This document shows positions 9,248 to 17,293 of a DNA stretch of 63,547 bases, piece after piece. A program made the position numbers and the translations under genes. A model generated the notes under the pieces. That model was not told where the DNA came from. It worked only from the letters and a program-made list of their open reading frames with translations, and did no database searches. The stretch is from CAVVZJ01 sp963752755 (GTDB taxonomy: Bacteria; Planctomycetota; Planctomycetia; Isosphaerales; Isosphaeraceae). The stretch spans positions 1 through 63,547 of the forward strand of contig CAVVZJ010000023.1 of the NCBI GenBank assembly GCA_963752755.1, written 5' to 3'. The first letter of the stretch is position 1. Every line of letters starts with the position of its first letter.

Positions 9248-10586
9248 TCAGCGAAGCAGCAAGGAGGCGTGCTCGCCAGATCGGCCAGGATCAGCCGGGG
9301 GCACCGCGACGTCGTTCAGCTCGAACAAGAGAGAGAGCCGACGGCCCACGGTCCGGGCCCAGACCTTCGCACCGAGGGGCGAGAAGTGGCCGTCAGCGAT
9401 CTGACCGTTGAACAGGGGGCTGGGGTGGTCCGCGATGCCTCGCTGCTTGGCGTCGATGAGCCAGACGATCTGTTCGTCGACGAAGGCCTCGATCGGGTCA
9501 AGGTAGTCCTTGCTGTGCTCTCCCGCGATGTTCGAGACCTGGCCCGGATACCAACCGGCCTGACGGGCCCCCTTGACCTGGTTCACGAACGGCGCGGGCA
9601 CGACCAGGCAGATGAGGCCGTGGGCCCGGCAATACGCCTGAATCTGTCGCACCCAGTACCGACCTTCGTCCCAATCGGCCTGGCCTCCCTGGATCACGCT
9701 GAAGAGTTCGCCGAAGTCGTTGGCGAAGAGGCTGAGCACGACGAACTGGGGGGCCACGCGGTCGGCGTACTCCAGGAGGGTGAAATAGCACTGTTCGGGC
9801 GAGTAGCCGAGGTGTCCGGTGTTGAGCACCTCCACGCGCGTCTTGAGCCGGTCTTCCAGGTCGCGTCGGAGGCACTCGGGGGGCGTCTCGTCGTCGGCGA
9901 CGAAGATTCCCTGCATGTAGGAGTCGCCCAGGACGATGCCTCGCAGGGGGGCCGAGAGGTCGGGCTCGGCGCCACGGAGTCCCCAGGAGTTGGTGGTCTG
10001 GCTCGACCTCTCGATCACGTCGAAGTCGGGGGAACGGAGGGCCTCGCGGATCTTCGGCGTGTCGGGCAAGAGGTAAAACGAAGGGAGGCCCGAGGTCGGA
10101 CCAGTAGGTGCGGACCCAGATCGACCGCACGAAGGGCCTCATCCGGTACGACCGGCCCGATTCGTCGGGTTCGAAGGCTGTCAACGGAAGGACCAGGATG
10201 CGGTCGAAGTTTCCCCAGCGGAGGACGACGTGATCCGGGTCGAGGCCGCTGAGACGGAAGAGCCGTTGCGATGAGGGCTTCATCGCGGCGAAGGTCTTGC
10301 GGTACTCCCGGCGGGCACTGGCGATGTCGAACTGCCGCCGACGATGCCATTCGGCATCGATCGCGGCGCGACCAGGAGATCGGCCGACCGACCGTAACGC
10401 GAGCCCCCAGGTTTTGGAAGTCAGCCAGCCCGCGGCATATCGTCCCGCCGGCAGTCCTGCGAGGAGGGCGACCGTGACGACGACCGTCCCCGCGATGATC
10501 GCACGCTTGAAGGCCCGCTCCAGCCGCATCGCACGATTGATGAAGGAGAAATGGAGCTGACGATCTCGGTTCAGGAAGCGCTTCAT
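9248..10586 (-). CDS. Membrane-anchored SGNH/GDSL-type hydrolase, one frameshift
   Basis: About 446 residues after repair. One N-terminal membrane helix (AIIAGTVVVTVALLAGLPAG) follows a basic start. The hydrolase domain has the nucleophile block GIVLGDSYMQGIF, 'VVLSLFANDFGELF' (Asn block) and a C-terminal DGHFSPLGAKVWA carrying the Asp/His pair. The frame breaks near 10088-10092. Dropping one G turns DLGPPF into DLGLPSFYLLPDTPKIREAL and joins the two halves. The family resembles AlgX/DltD-like or planctomycete SGNH proteins that de-acylate or acylate cell-surface glycans; the substrate is not readable. It converges with the TPR gene on the left. Confidence 0.65.
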
Positions 10587-10655
10587 CCGGGAGTGCTCGG
10601 AGTGGGCCTGGTCGCCAGGACCGGGAGGACGGACCGGTCCAACCTGGGGACGGGA

Positions 10656-11342
10656 TCAGTCGTCCTTGTTGGTGGAGGCGACCTCGTCGGGGGTGAGCTT
10701 GCGGACGGTAATGTGGCGGAGGGCGCCGGAGGTTTCCCAGGTGGCGAAGCCGAGGGGCTGGCTGGCGCGGGTCTCGATGCGGGTGCCGAGCTGGCGGTCG
10801 CGGTGGCGGACGGTGATGATCGGCTCGTCGTCGAGCCAGCAGCGGATCACCTCGGGGGTGACGCGGACGCGGAAGCGGTACCAGGTGTTGTCGCGGTATT
10901 TGACGAAGTGGCTCGTCTCGTTTTCGGAGGCGTCCATGCCGTCGAGGCTGGAGAGGCCGGTGATGTGGCCGCCCCAGCCGCCGTTGACGAGGGTGAGGAA
11001 GGAGTCGCCGACGGGGAAGGTGGCGGCGGCGAAGAAGTCTTCACCCTTCAGGCGCATGGCGTCGTAGGTCAGCTCGTAGTTGGTCCTGGGAAGGTCGCGG
11101 CGGGTGGTGGTGATGCCGGTCATGCCGCCGGAGGCGGGGCTGGCGTTCAGGACAATTGTGCCGTCGCGGACCGCGACGTCGCCGGCCTTGTAGAAGTCGG
11201 TCCTGGTCCAGCCGTCGAGGCTTTTGCCGTCGAAGAGGACGCGCTTTTCGGGCTCGTCGGCGCCCAGGGATGGCGCGAGCAGGATGGCGGCGAGGCCGAG
11301 GGCGGCGAGGACGCGGCGGGTGGGACGGGTTGGGGCGCTCAT
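10656..11342 (-). CDS. Exported DUF1080 / 3-keto-disaccharide hydrolase-like protein
   Basis: 228 residues. The ATG at 11342 sits 5 bases after AGGAGG. A signal peptide (RRVLAALGLAAILLAPSLGA) is followed by the DUF1080 signature 'KRVLFDGKSLDGWTRTDF', then 'VRDGTIVLNAS', 'NYELTYDAMRLKGEDFF', 'NTWYRFRVRVTPEVIRCWLDDEPII' and 'GFATWETSGALRHITVRKL'. This jelly-roll fold is massively expanded in planctomycetes and verrucomicrobia and binds or hydrolyses glycans. A much longer open frame extends upstream but has no motif or initiation signal. Likely periplasmic or secreted. Confidence 0.85.
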   Translation of the reverse strand: MSAPTRPTRRVLAALGLAAILLAPSLGADEPEKRVLFDGKSLDGWTRTDFYKAGDVAVRDGTIVLNASPASGGMTGITTTRRDLPRTNYELTYDAMRLKGEDFFAAATFPVGDSFLTLVNGGWGGHITGLSSLDGMDASENETSHFVKYRDNTWYRFRVRVTPEVIRCWLDDEPIITVRHRDRQLGTRIETRASQPLGFATWETSGALRHITVRKLTPDEVASTNKDD

Positions 11343-11537
11343 CGGGGCCTCCTCGAACGGATGGGTCGAGACGGGTCGGTGATGCGCCGAGGATACCACC
11401 GACCGGGCCGGCGCTCCACGGATCAGGACGGGCCGCGGGCGGCACGTCTTGTGCGGCGATTTTCCGGTTGGAGAAGAGGTTGACCCCGAGCGTTCGGAAC
11501 GCGCGGGGATTCCTTCGCTGTGTCGAAGAGGTGAGCC

Positions 11538-11948
11538 ATGACAAGCAAGATGTACCACCCCGAGGACAAGCACCCGGAACCGTATCAGAAGGATCTCAAT
11601 CCCGAGGCCAACGTCGGTCAGAACGACGGTCGGGCCCCGCAGCCGGGCAAGGAGACGACCCGCACGGCGTTTGACATCAAGGAGGCTCACAACCGGCTGA
11701 CGGACTTCAGCGACGATGAGCTGAGGCGAATCGTCGTGCTGCCGGAAGGCCGGCGGCTGGAGCAAGGGGCGACCTACATCGACCTCCGCGAGTCGAACCC
11801 CCACGAGTTCACGGCGCGGGCGGACATGGAGTCCGGGCCGGAGAACTGGTACGTGCCCAAGAGCATGATCGATTACCCGCTCTGGAACCGCCTGATTGGC
11901 GTCACCAACCCCGAGCGGCTCGACCAGGAGGCCGGCTCGCGTCGTTGA
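11538..11948 (+). CDS. Conserved small soluble protein of unknown function
   Basis: 136 residues beginning MTSKMYHPEDKHPEPYQKDLNP. Blocks NRLTDFSDDELRRIVVLP, RLEQGATYIDLR and NWYVPKSMIDYPLWNRLIGVTNPERL match a conserved hypothetical family I recall from proteobacteria and planctomycetes. No signal peptide, membrane helix or catalytic motif is seen. The gene stands alone and ends 31 bp before a strong hairpin. Function unknown. Confidence 0.75.
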   Translation: MTSKMYHPEDKHPEPYQKDLNPEANVGQNDGRAPQPGKETTRTAFDIKEAHNRLTDFSDDELRRIVVLPEGRRLEQGATYIDLRESNPHEFTARADMESGPENWYVPKSMIDYPLWNRLIGVTNPERLDQEAGSRR

Positions 11949-11959
11949 GAGCGACGCCC

Positions 11960-12215
11960 CGACGAGAACGCCCGCGAAACGTCTCCGGGACGCCCTCGCG
12001 ACGTCCCGGAGACGCGCCGTGGTCGCGGATCGCGGTGTTCGCAAGTCCTTGTCGTGCAGGGAATTCCTCGGCCTCGGCGTTGCTTGGTCCGAGAGCGGGA
12101 TCGAACGGCGGATTGCCAGAGAGCACGCCACGCCACCGCGGGGGAAAGTTCGCCGGGCGGGTACGGACGAAGAACGAGGGTTTGCCCGGAGAATTCTCGT
12201 CCACGAATCGGAATC
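11960..12215. repeat. Dispersed intergenic repeat, copy 1
   Basis: Shares several blocks with copy 2 near 16.8 kb: 'cgcccgcga' plus hairpin, GTTCGCAAGTCCTTG, 'gcggattgccag', and CGGGTACGGACGAAGAAC, in the same order and orientation. No credible protein is encoded. It fills the 364-bp gap between two convergent genes. Confidence 0.55.
11980..12014. terminator. Hairpin with 13-bp perfect stem
   Basis: Arms CGTCTCCGGGACG (11980-11992) and CGTCCCGGAGACG (12002-12014) are perfectly complementary with a 9-base loop. It lies just after the small conserved gene and between convergent genes. There is no U-run, so termination is an inference. It also forms the 5' part of a dispersed intergenic repeat. 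Confidence 0.45.
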
Positions 12216-12312
12216 GGCCTGGCCGGGAGCGCGGGGCTCCCGCAGAAAGAGGTCGTCAGGACACTCCATGACCAGGGCCATGCGGGTCGGGGGCGGCCGG
12301 GTCGGGGCGAGG

Positions 12313-13068
12313 TCAACGGGGCGCGGGTTGGGTTTGGGGGAGGGTGATCGCGGGGCTCCCGAGGCGTTCTTCCTCTGGCTCCAGGATGATGCGGCGGGGT
12401 CTGATGAGGATGAGGCGTTCGCGGAGGACGCGGATTGCCGGGGTGAAGAGGCCGACCAGGCCGGGCTCGACGAGATGCCTTTGTACGAGGACCGGCGGGC
12501 AACGTCGCAGCCCAAGCCGGCGGGCGAGCCGGTCCGATCGGGCCTGGATCGTCGGCGGGGCGGGTCGGGAACTCCGTCGCAACCGGCCGGAGGAGACGAC
12601 GCCCAGGGACAGGATCGCGGCGAGGGTCACGAAGACGGTGAGCCAGGCGGCGAGAAGGAAGGGCTGGAGGGCGGAGAAGAAGCGAGGATCGATGACAGAG
12701 GATCGATGGGCGAGGGAGAGAGCAGGGACGGGGTGTGAAGTGGGCGGAGTCGTCGGGGTGGCGAGAGCGTCGAGGACGCGGCCGGAGAGGACGACGAGGG
12801 ATCGCGAGAGCGAAGCGGGAGGACGGGGAGGTGTGGACGTTTTGAGGGAACGCTGGGTCGTGGTGGCGGCGATCGGACCGAGGGCGGTGATCGTGAGCAG
12901 GGCCAGAAGAAGGCGATGGCGTGCCTGCCGAGCCCGGGGAGGCAGGAGGCGCAGGGCGACGGCCGCGGTCGAGGCCGACAGGAGGCCGATCCAGAGAGCG
13001 TGCACGAGGCCGAGCGTGAGGAGGCGTCCGGTCAGTCCGCGGAGCGCTTCGAGCGCGAGGGTCGGCAT
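12313..13068 (-). CDS. M56/BlaR1-like membrane sensor lacking the protease motif
   Basis: 251 residues. Three membrane helices are visible: residues ~14-40 (GLVHALWIGLLSASTAAVAL), ~52-70 (LLLALLTITALGPIAA) and ~134-160 (LLAAWLTVFVTLAAILSLGVV). The pre-protease segment 'RRLGLRRCPPVLVQRHLVEPGLVGLFTPAIRVL' is typical of M56 peptidases. In the family this is followed within ~30 residues by HExxH ('AHELAH'). Here the protein instead continues RERLILIRPRRIILEPEEERL and stops, and I find no HExxH in the other frames. Its start overlaps the blaI gene end by 37 bp, so they are co-transcribed. Truncated, or converted to a non-proteolytic partner. Confidence 0.65.
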   Translation of the reverse strand: MPTLALEALRGLTGRLLTLGLVHALWIGLLSASTAAVALRLLPPRARQARHRLLLALLTITALGPIAATTTQRSLKTSTPPRPPASLSRSLVVLSGRVLDALATPTTPPTSHPVPALSLAHRSSVIDPRFFSALQPFLLAAWLTVFVTLAAILSLGVVSSGRLRRSSRPAPPTIQARSDRLARRLGLRRCPPVLVQRHLVEPGLVGLFTPAIRVLRERLILIRPRRIILEPEEERLGSPAITLPQTQPAPR

Positions 13069-13490
13069 CCCGGACCTCCTTTCGGGGACGTCAGCGACTG
13101 GCGGATCTGGTAGGCGTCGATCAGGGTACGGATCTGGTCCAGCTCGGCGCCCGAGGGCTCGGACTGGTCGAGCAGGTGGGCGACGAGCAGGCTGGCCGAG
13201 CCGTCGAAGACGCGGCGGAGCGTCTCGTCGAGCAGGGCGCGGAGGGTCTGCTCGCGGGGCCTCGTTGGCTCATAGACGAAGGCCCGACCGCGCGGCGAGC
13301 GGGTCAAGAGGCCCTTGTCGGTCATGACGTTCAGCAGGCTCATGACCGAGGTGTAAGCACGCGGTGGCGAGGCCTCGCGGTTGACCGCGTCGAGCACGTC
13401 GCGCACGGCGGCGGGCTCCTCGCGTTCCCAGAGAATCTTGAGGATTTCGAGCTCAGCCGGGGTCGGCTGCTCGTGCCGGGGTCGGGCCAT
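13032..13490 (-). CDS. BlaI/MecI/CopY-family transcriptional repressor
   Basis: About 152 residues from ATG 13490 (MARPRHEQPTPAELEILKILWEREEP). The winged helix reads 'PTPAELEILKILW', 'AVRDVLDAVNREASPPRAYTSVMSLLNVMTDKGLL' and 'RAFVYEPTRPREQT'. A dimerisation tail 'LLDETLRRVFDGSASLLVAHLLDQ' follows. All are typical of BlaI-type penicillinase or copper-ATPase repressors, which are normally inactivated by proteolysis through an M56 partner. The downstream, overlapping M56 gene here lacks its protease motif. A large inverted repeat 52 bp upstream is the probable operator. Confidence 0.85.
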   Translation of the reverse strand: MARPRHEQPTPAELEILKILWEREEPAAVRDVLDAVNREASPPRAYTSVMSLLNVMTDKGLLTRSPRGRAFVYEPTRPREQTLRALLDETLRRVFDGSASLLVAHLLDQSEPSGAELDQIRTLIDAYQIRQSLTSPKGGPGCRPSRSKRSAD

Positions 13491-13541
13491 CGGCCGATCG
13501 CCTCGCTGGGGTGGAGGGAGGTGGCTGCGTGACGGGTGGGA

Positions 13542-13585
13542 TTCTACGGGTTTCGCCGTACGTGTCAACGGTGAAACCCGTAGAA
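13542..13585. promoter_or_regulatory. 18-bp inverted repeat, probable BlaI operator
   Basis: Arms TTCTACGGGTTTCGCCGT (13542-13559) and ACGGTGAAACCCGTAGAA (13568-13585) are complementary apart from one position, around an 8-base centre. It lies between the blaI start and the end of the convergent-side subtilase gene. BlaI-type repressors bind dyads near their own promoter and autoregulate. With no T-run, an operator is more likely than a terminator, although both are possible. Confidence 0.6.
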
Positions 13586-13628
13586 CGCAAGCCACAGGGG
13601 GCGATCGGGGAATGGCGCCGGCTTTGGG

Positions 13629-16552
13629 TCAGAGGCCCGAGACGGTGACGTTGTCGAAGGAGGTGGTGGCGTTGCCGGTGCCATTGCCGGTGCCTTTGCC
13701 GCTGCCGCCGACGAGCGCGGGGCGCCGGCGGTGCGGTCGGTCCAGCCGGTCTGGGTGAACATCCAGGTGCTCGGCTCGGCGGTGCCGTCGGCCCAGATCT
13801 TGCCGGAGAGCACGCCGTCTTGCTCGCGGAGCTTGAAGTGGTACCAGGTTCCGACCTGCCAGGCGAAGCTGTAGCTGTTGCCCCAGTGCACCTTGTCGTC
13901 GAGGAACTGCACGGTGTTGGTGTCGTTGTGGAAGAGCAGGCCGTAGCCCTGACCGGTGTTGGGGTCGGTCAGGAGGCTGACGCCGGCGCGGGCCATGTCG
14001 CCATTGGTCCAGCTCTCGACGCGGACCATGGCGGAGATCTCGACGGCGGCGGGGTAGGTGCGGTCGTTGAGGATGGCCTTGACGGGGTCGTTGACGCTGG
14101 CGGTCTGGCTGAGGATGCCGTCGTGCTGGGTCCAGGTGCCGCCGACGAACGTCCAGGCCGGGTTGACCGACGAACCCGAGAAGTCGTCCGAGAAGAGGGT
14201 GGTGGAGGCCGGGGTGGTGATGCTGGCGACGTTGCTGGAGGGAGAGTCCCCGACCGTGTTGGAGGCGAGGACACGGTAGAAATACGCGGTGTTGCCGGTA
14301 ACGGTGATGTCGGAGAAGGTGGTGGTGCCGGCGGGAACCACGGCGAGCTGCGACCAGCCGGTCGAGCCATCGGGGCTACGCTCGACCTTGTAGCTGAGGG
14401 TGCCGGCCGAGCCGGTCCAGGAGAGGTTGACCTGGGACGGAGACGGCGCTGACGCCGCCAGGTTCGTGGGCGCGGCCGGGGTCGAGGCGGCGGCGCGGCC
14501 CGAGACGGTGACGTTGTCGAAGGAGGTGGTGGCGTTGCCGGTGCCGTTGCCGGTGCCTTTGCCGCTGCCGCCGACGAGCGCGGGGGCGCCGGCGGTGCGG
14601 TCGGTCCAGCCGGTCTGGGTGAACATCCAGGTGCTCGGCTCGGCGGTGCCGTCGGCCCAGATCTTGCCGGAGAGCACGCCGTCTTGCTCGCGGAGCTTGA
14701 AGTGGTACCAGGTTCCGACCTGCCAGGCGAAGCTGTAGCTGTTGCCCCAGTGCACCTTGTCGTCGAGGAACTGCACGGTGTTGGTGTCGTTGTGGAAGAG
14801 CAGGCCGTAGCCCTGACCGGTGTTGGGGTCGGTCAGGAGGCTGACGCCGGCGCGGGCCATGTCGCCATTGGTCCAGCTCTCGACGCGGACCATGGCGGAG
14901 ATCTCGACGGCGGCGGGGTAGGTGCGGTCGTTGAGGATGGCCTTGACGGGGTCGTTGACGCTGGCGGTCTGGCTGAGGATGCCGTCGTGCTGGGTCCAGG
15001 TGCCGCCGACGAACGTCCAGGCGGGGTTGACCGACGAACCCGAGAAGTTATCCGAGAAGAGGGTCACGTCGCCGGAGGAGGCGAGGGCGGCGGCGGCATC
15101 GACCATGCCGCCGGTGATGGTCTTGCTGGTGAGGCTGGGCAGCGGCTTGACCGAGGACTTCACCGCGGCAACAAGCTGCTGGGCGGTCCAGTCGGGGTGA
15201 AGACCGGCCAGCAGGGCGACCACGCCGGTGACGTGCGGCGTGGCCATCGAGGTGCCCGACCACGACCCATACGAGTTGCCCGGCAAGGTGCTCCAGATCC
15301 CCACGCCGGGCGCGGCGAGATCGACGGTCGTGGCGCCGTAGTTGGAGAAGGAGGCCAGGGCGCCGCTCGAATCAACCGCCGCGACGGTCAGCTCGCTGGG
15401 GAGTTGGAAGGAGGCCGGGTAGAACGGGGTCGTGTCGTTGTTCGTCCCCGCGTTGCCGGCGGCGGTGACGAAGACCGCGCCCTTGCTACCGGCGTAGGTA
15501 ATCGCGTCGGAGAGGGCCGGGTTGGAGTCGCCGCCGCCCCAGCTGGCGTTGATGACGCGGGCGCCGTGGTCGGCGGCGTATTCGATGGCGGCGATGGCGT
15601 TGGTGTCGGAGCCCGAGCCGCTGGCGTCGAGGAATTTGAGCGGGAGGATGCGGGCGTTCCAGTCCACGCCAGCGACGCCGGTGGCGTTGTTCGTGACGGC
15701 CGCGACGGTGCCGGAGGTGTGGGTGCCGTGACCGTGGTCGTCCATCGGGTTGTTGGTGGTCGCCACGAAGTTCCAGCCGACGAGGTCGCCGACCTGGCCG
15801 TCGCCGTCGTGATCGACGCCATCGACCCAGGCCGGGTCGGGGAGCAGGTCGCCAGCGTCGATGTAGCCGTCGCCGTTGCGGTCGGTGGCGAGGCCGGCGT
15901 TGACCGGCGTCTTGCCGTCGGTTCCGAAGACGACCTTGCCGGAGGCGTCCAGGGAGTTGAGGTCGTAGAAGTCCACCAGGCCATCGCCGTTGGTGTCCAC
16001 GACCCGGGCCTTCATCGCCGGGGGGATCTCGCCCTGGTTGATCGCGACGTTCAGGTAGAGGTCGCGGTGGGTGTAGTCGACGCCCGTGTCGATGTCGGCG
16101 ACGAGCGTGGTGGGAGTCCCGGTGGTGATGTCCCAGGCCTGGGGAGCGTTGATATCAACGTTGTTGGACTGGTTCAGGCCCCACTGGGAGGGATACGTGG
16201 GGTCGTTGGGTGTGCTGGCAAGCTGGATCGCGCCATTGGGCTGGGCGTAGGCGACATCCGGGTTCTTCTGGAGCCGCGTGATGACGCCGGCCAGTCCGGC
16301 GACATTGGCCACCTGGACGGCGGCCGGTCCGCTGGCGAACCGGGCGACGACGCTCGCCCCGACGCCGAGGGCGGCGAGGTCGGCGGCCTGTCGCTCGGCC
16401 GGCACGCCGTCGAGGAAGCGGACGAGCAAGCTGTTGGTCGGTGTCAGCTTATCCAGGGCCGAGATCTCGGCGCCGGTGAGGCTCAAAAGGGTGCGGGCTT
16501 CGAGCACGTCGAGACGGAGCGAGATCGATGCGCGACGATTCTTCCGGATCAT
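13629..16552 (-). CDS. Exported subtilisin-like serine protease (S8) with duplicated LamG-like modules
   Basis: About 970 residues after repair. The N-terminus has basic RKNRRASISLRL followed by the planctomycete export motif LDVLEARTLLSLTG. The S8 catalytic triad is clear: Asp in LVADIDTGVDYTHRDL, His in DDHGHGTHTSGT, Ser in SGTSMATPHVTGVVALLAG. Between Asp and His are three Ca-binding dockerin/EF-like loops (DTNGDGLVDFYD, DRNGDGYIDAGD, DHDGDGQVGD). Then come a ~190-residue LamG-like module, an FN3 domain (APTNLAASAPSPSQVNLSW) and a near-identical second module. In the last module a GGGGG has become GGGG (near 13719-13722), throwing the frame; repaired, it ends SFDNVTVSGL at 13629. The ATG at 16552 is preferred over an upstream GTG. 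Confidence 0.8.
13636..14200 (-). repeat. 565-bp intragenic direct repeat, copy A (frameshifted)
   Basis: Nearly identical to 14499-15064. It differs by a missing G near 13720 and a handful of substitutions, for example at the end (gtcgtcc versus gttatcc). It encodes the C-terminal LamG-like module of the subtilase. Confidence 0.85.
14499..15064 (-). repeat. 566-bp intragenic direct repeat, copy B
   Basis: The intact copy of the LamG-like module of the subtilase, directly after the protease domain. The two copies are separated by about 298 bp encoding an FN3 domain. Confidence 0.85.
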
Positions 16553-16754
16553 GGATGGGAGCGACCGGGTTGTCGGTTCCAGGGTGTCCCGCACGGGGCT
16601 GCGCGGGCGTGAAACTCGCCGGGATACGCCGGGGGGACGCGGGCGAGTCGGGAAGAGTCGGATTGATGATAGAAAGGATGGCTCACGAATGACAAGCCCC
16701 CAACCCCAAACTCACCCGGCCGACGTGTGCCCTGCGGTCGCCGCGGGACCCGAC

Positions 16755-17065
16755 CGCGCCCCCCGACGACGCGCCCGCGACGCCCCCGGGATGCGTTCCC
16801 GACGCCCAGGGGACGCGCCCCGGTCGTGGATTGCCGCGTTCGCAAGTCCTTGCCGTGTCGCGTCTTTTTGGGCCTCGCCGGAATATTTTGAAGTTCGTTT
16901 GGCGCCGGGGATGCGCCCGGACGTCGCGTCGTCGTCCGCGATGGGAAGGAGTGGCGGATTGCCAGGGAGCAGGTCGCCACGGGCGGGAGATCGCCGGGTG
17001 GGTACGGACGAAGAACCGGGATCAGTCTGAGGGAAGTCTAGCACACGAATCGGGAAGAGGCCGTT
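16755..17065. repeat. Dispersed intergenic repeat, copy 2
   Basis: Sits in the 741-bp divergent gap between the subtilase and the STAND-LRR gene. It shares GTTCGCAAGTCCTTG, 'gcggattgccag' and CGGGTACGGACGAAGAAC with copy 1, and 'ttttgaagttcgttyggcgccgggg' (16886-16910) plus 'tagcacacga' with copy 3. No protein signal. The remainder of the gap (16553-16754 and 17066-17293) holds no recognised element; a promoter for each flanking gene is expected. Confidence 0.6.
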
Positions 17066-17293
17066 CAGGATGCGTGATGACCACGGGCATCCAGAAACCT
17101 GGACCGGTGCCATCTGACGGAAACGGATTGATGATCAATTGATCGGACCCGTCGGGCGTGTAGGATGGCATCTGAGTCGAGTGACCCTCTCCGAGCCGGA
17201 TGCGGCCGGTGGGCTCATCATGTTGAGAGCGAAGGCGATCTGAGCGGGGGCGATGTTGCGGGTCGGGAAGAACGACACGAACCGGGAATCATC

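Noticed and set aside
12240..12480. Search for the missing HExxH of the M56 gene in other frames
   Set aside because: No HExxH-like motif was found in any minus-strand frame downstream of the break, so a simple one-base frameshift does not explain the truncation.
14684..16612. A 642-codon open frame on the plus strand, antisense to the subtilase
   Set aside because: The composition is an antisense shadow (Gly/Val/Ala/Asp-rich), without motifs, while the minus strand has a complete S8 triad.
17165..17293. Upstream in-frame ATG at 17165 for the STAND gene
   Set aside because: The added 43 residues are polar without a domain, and the ATG has no spaced ribosome binding site; the ATG at 17294 directly precedes the membrane segment.
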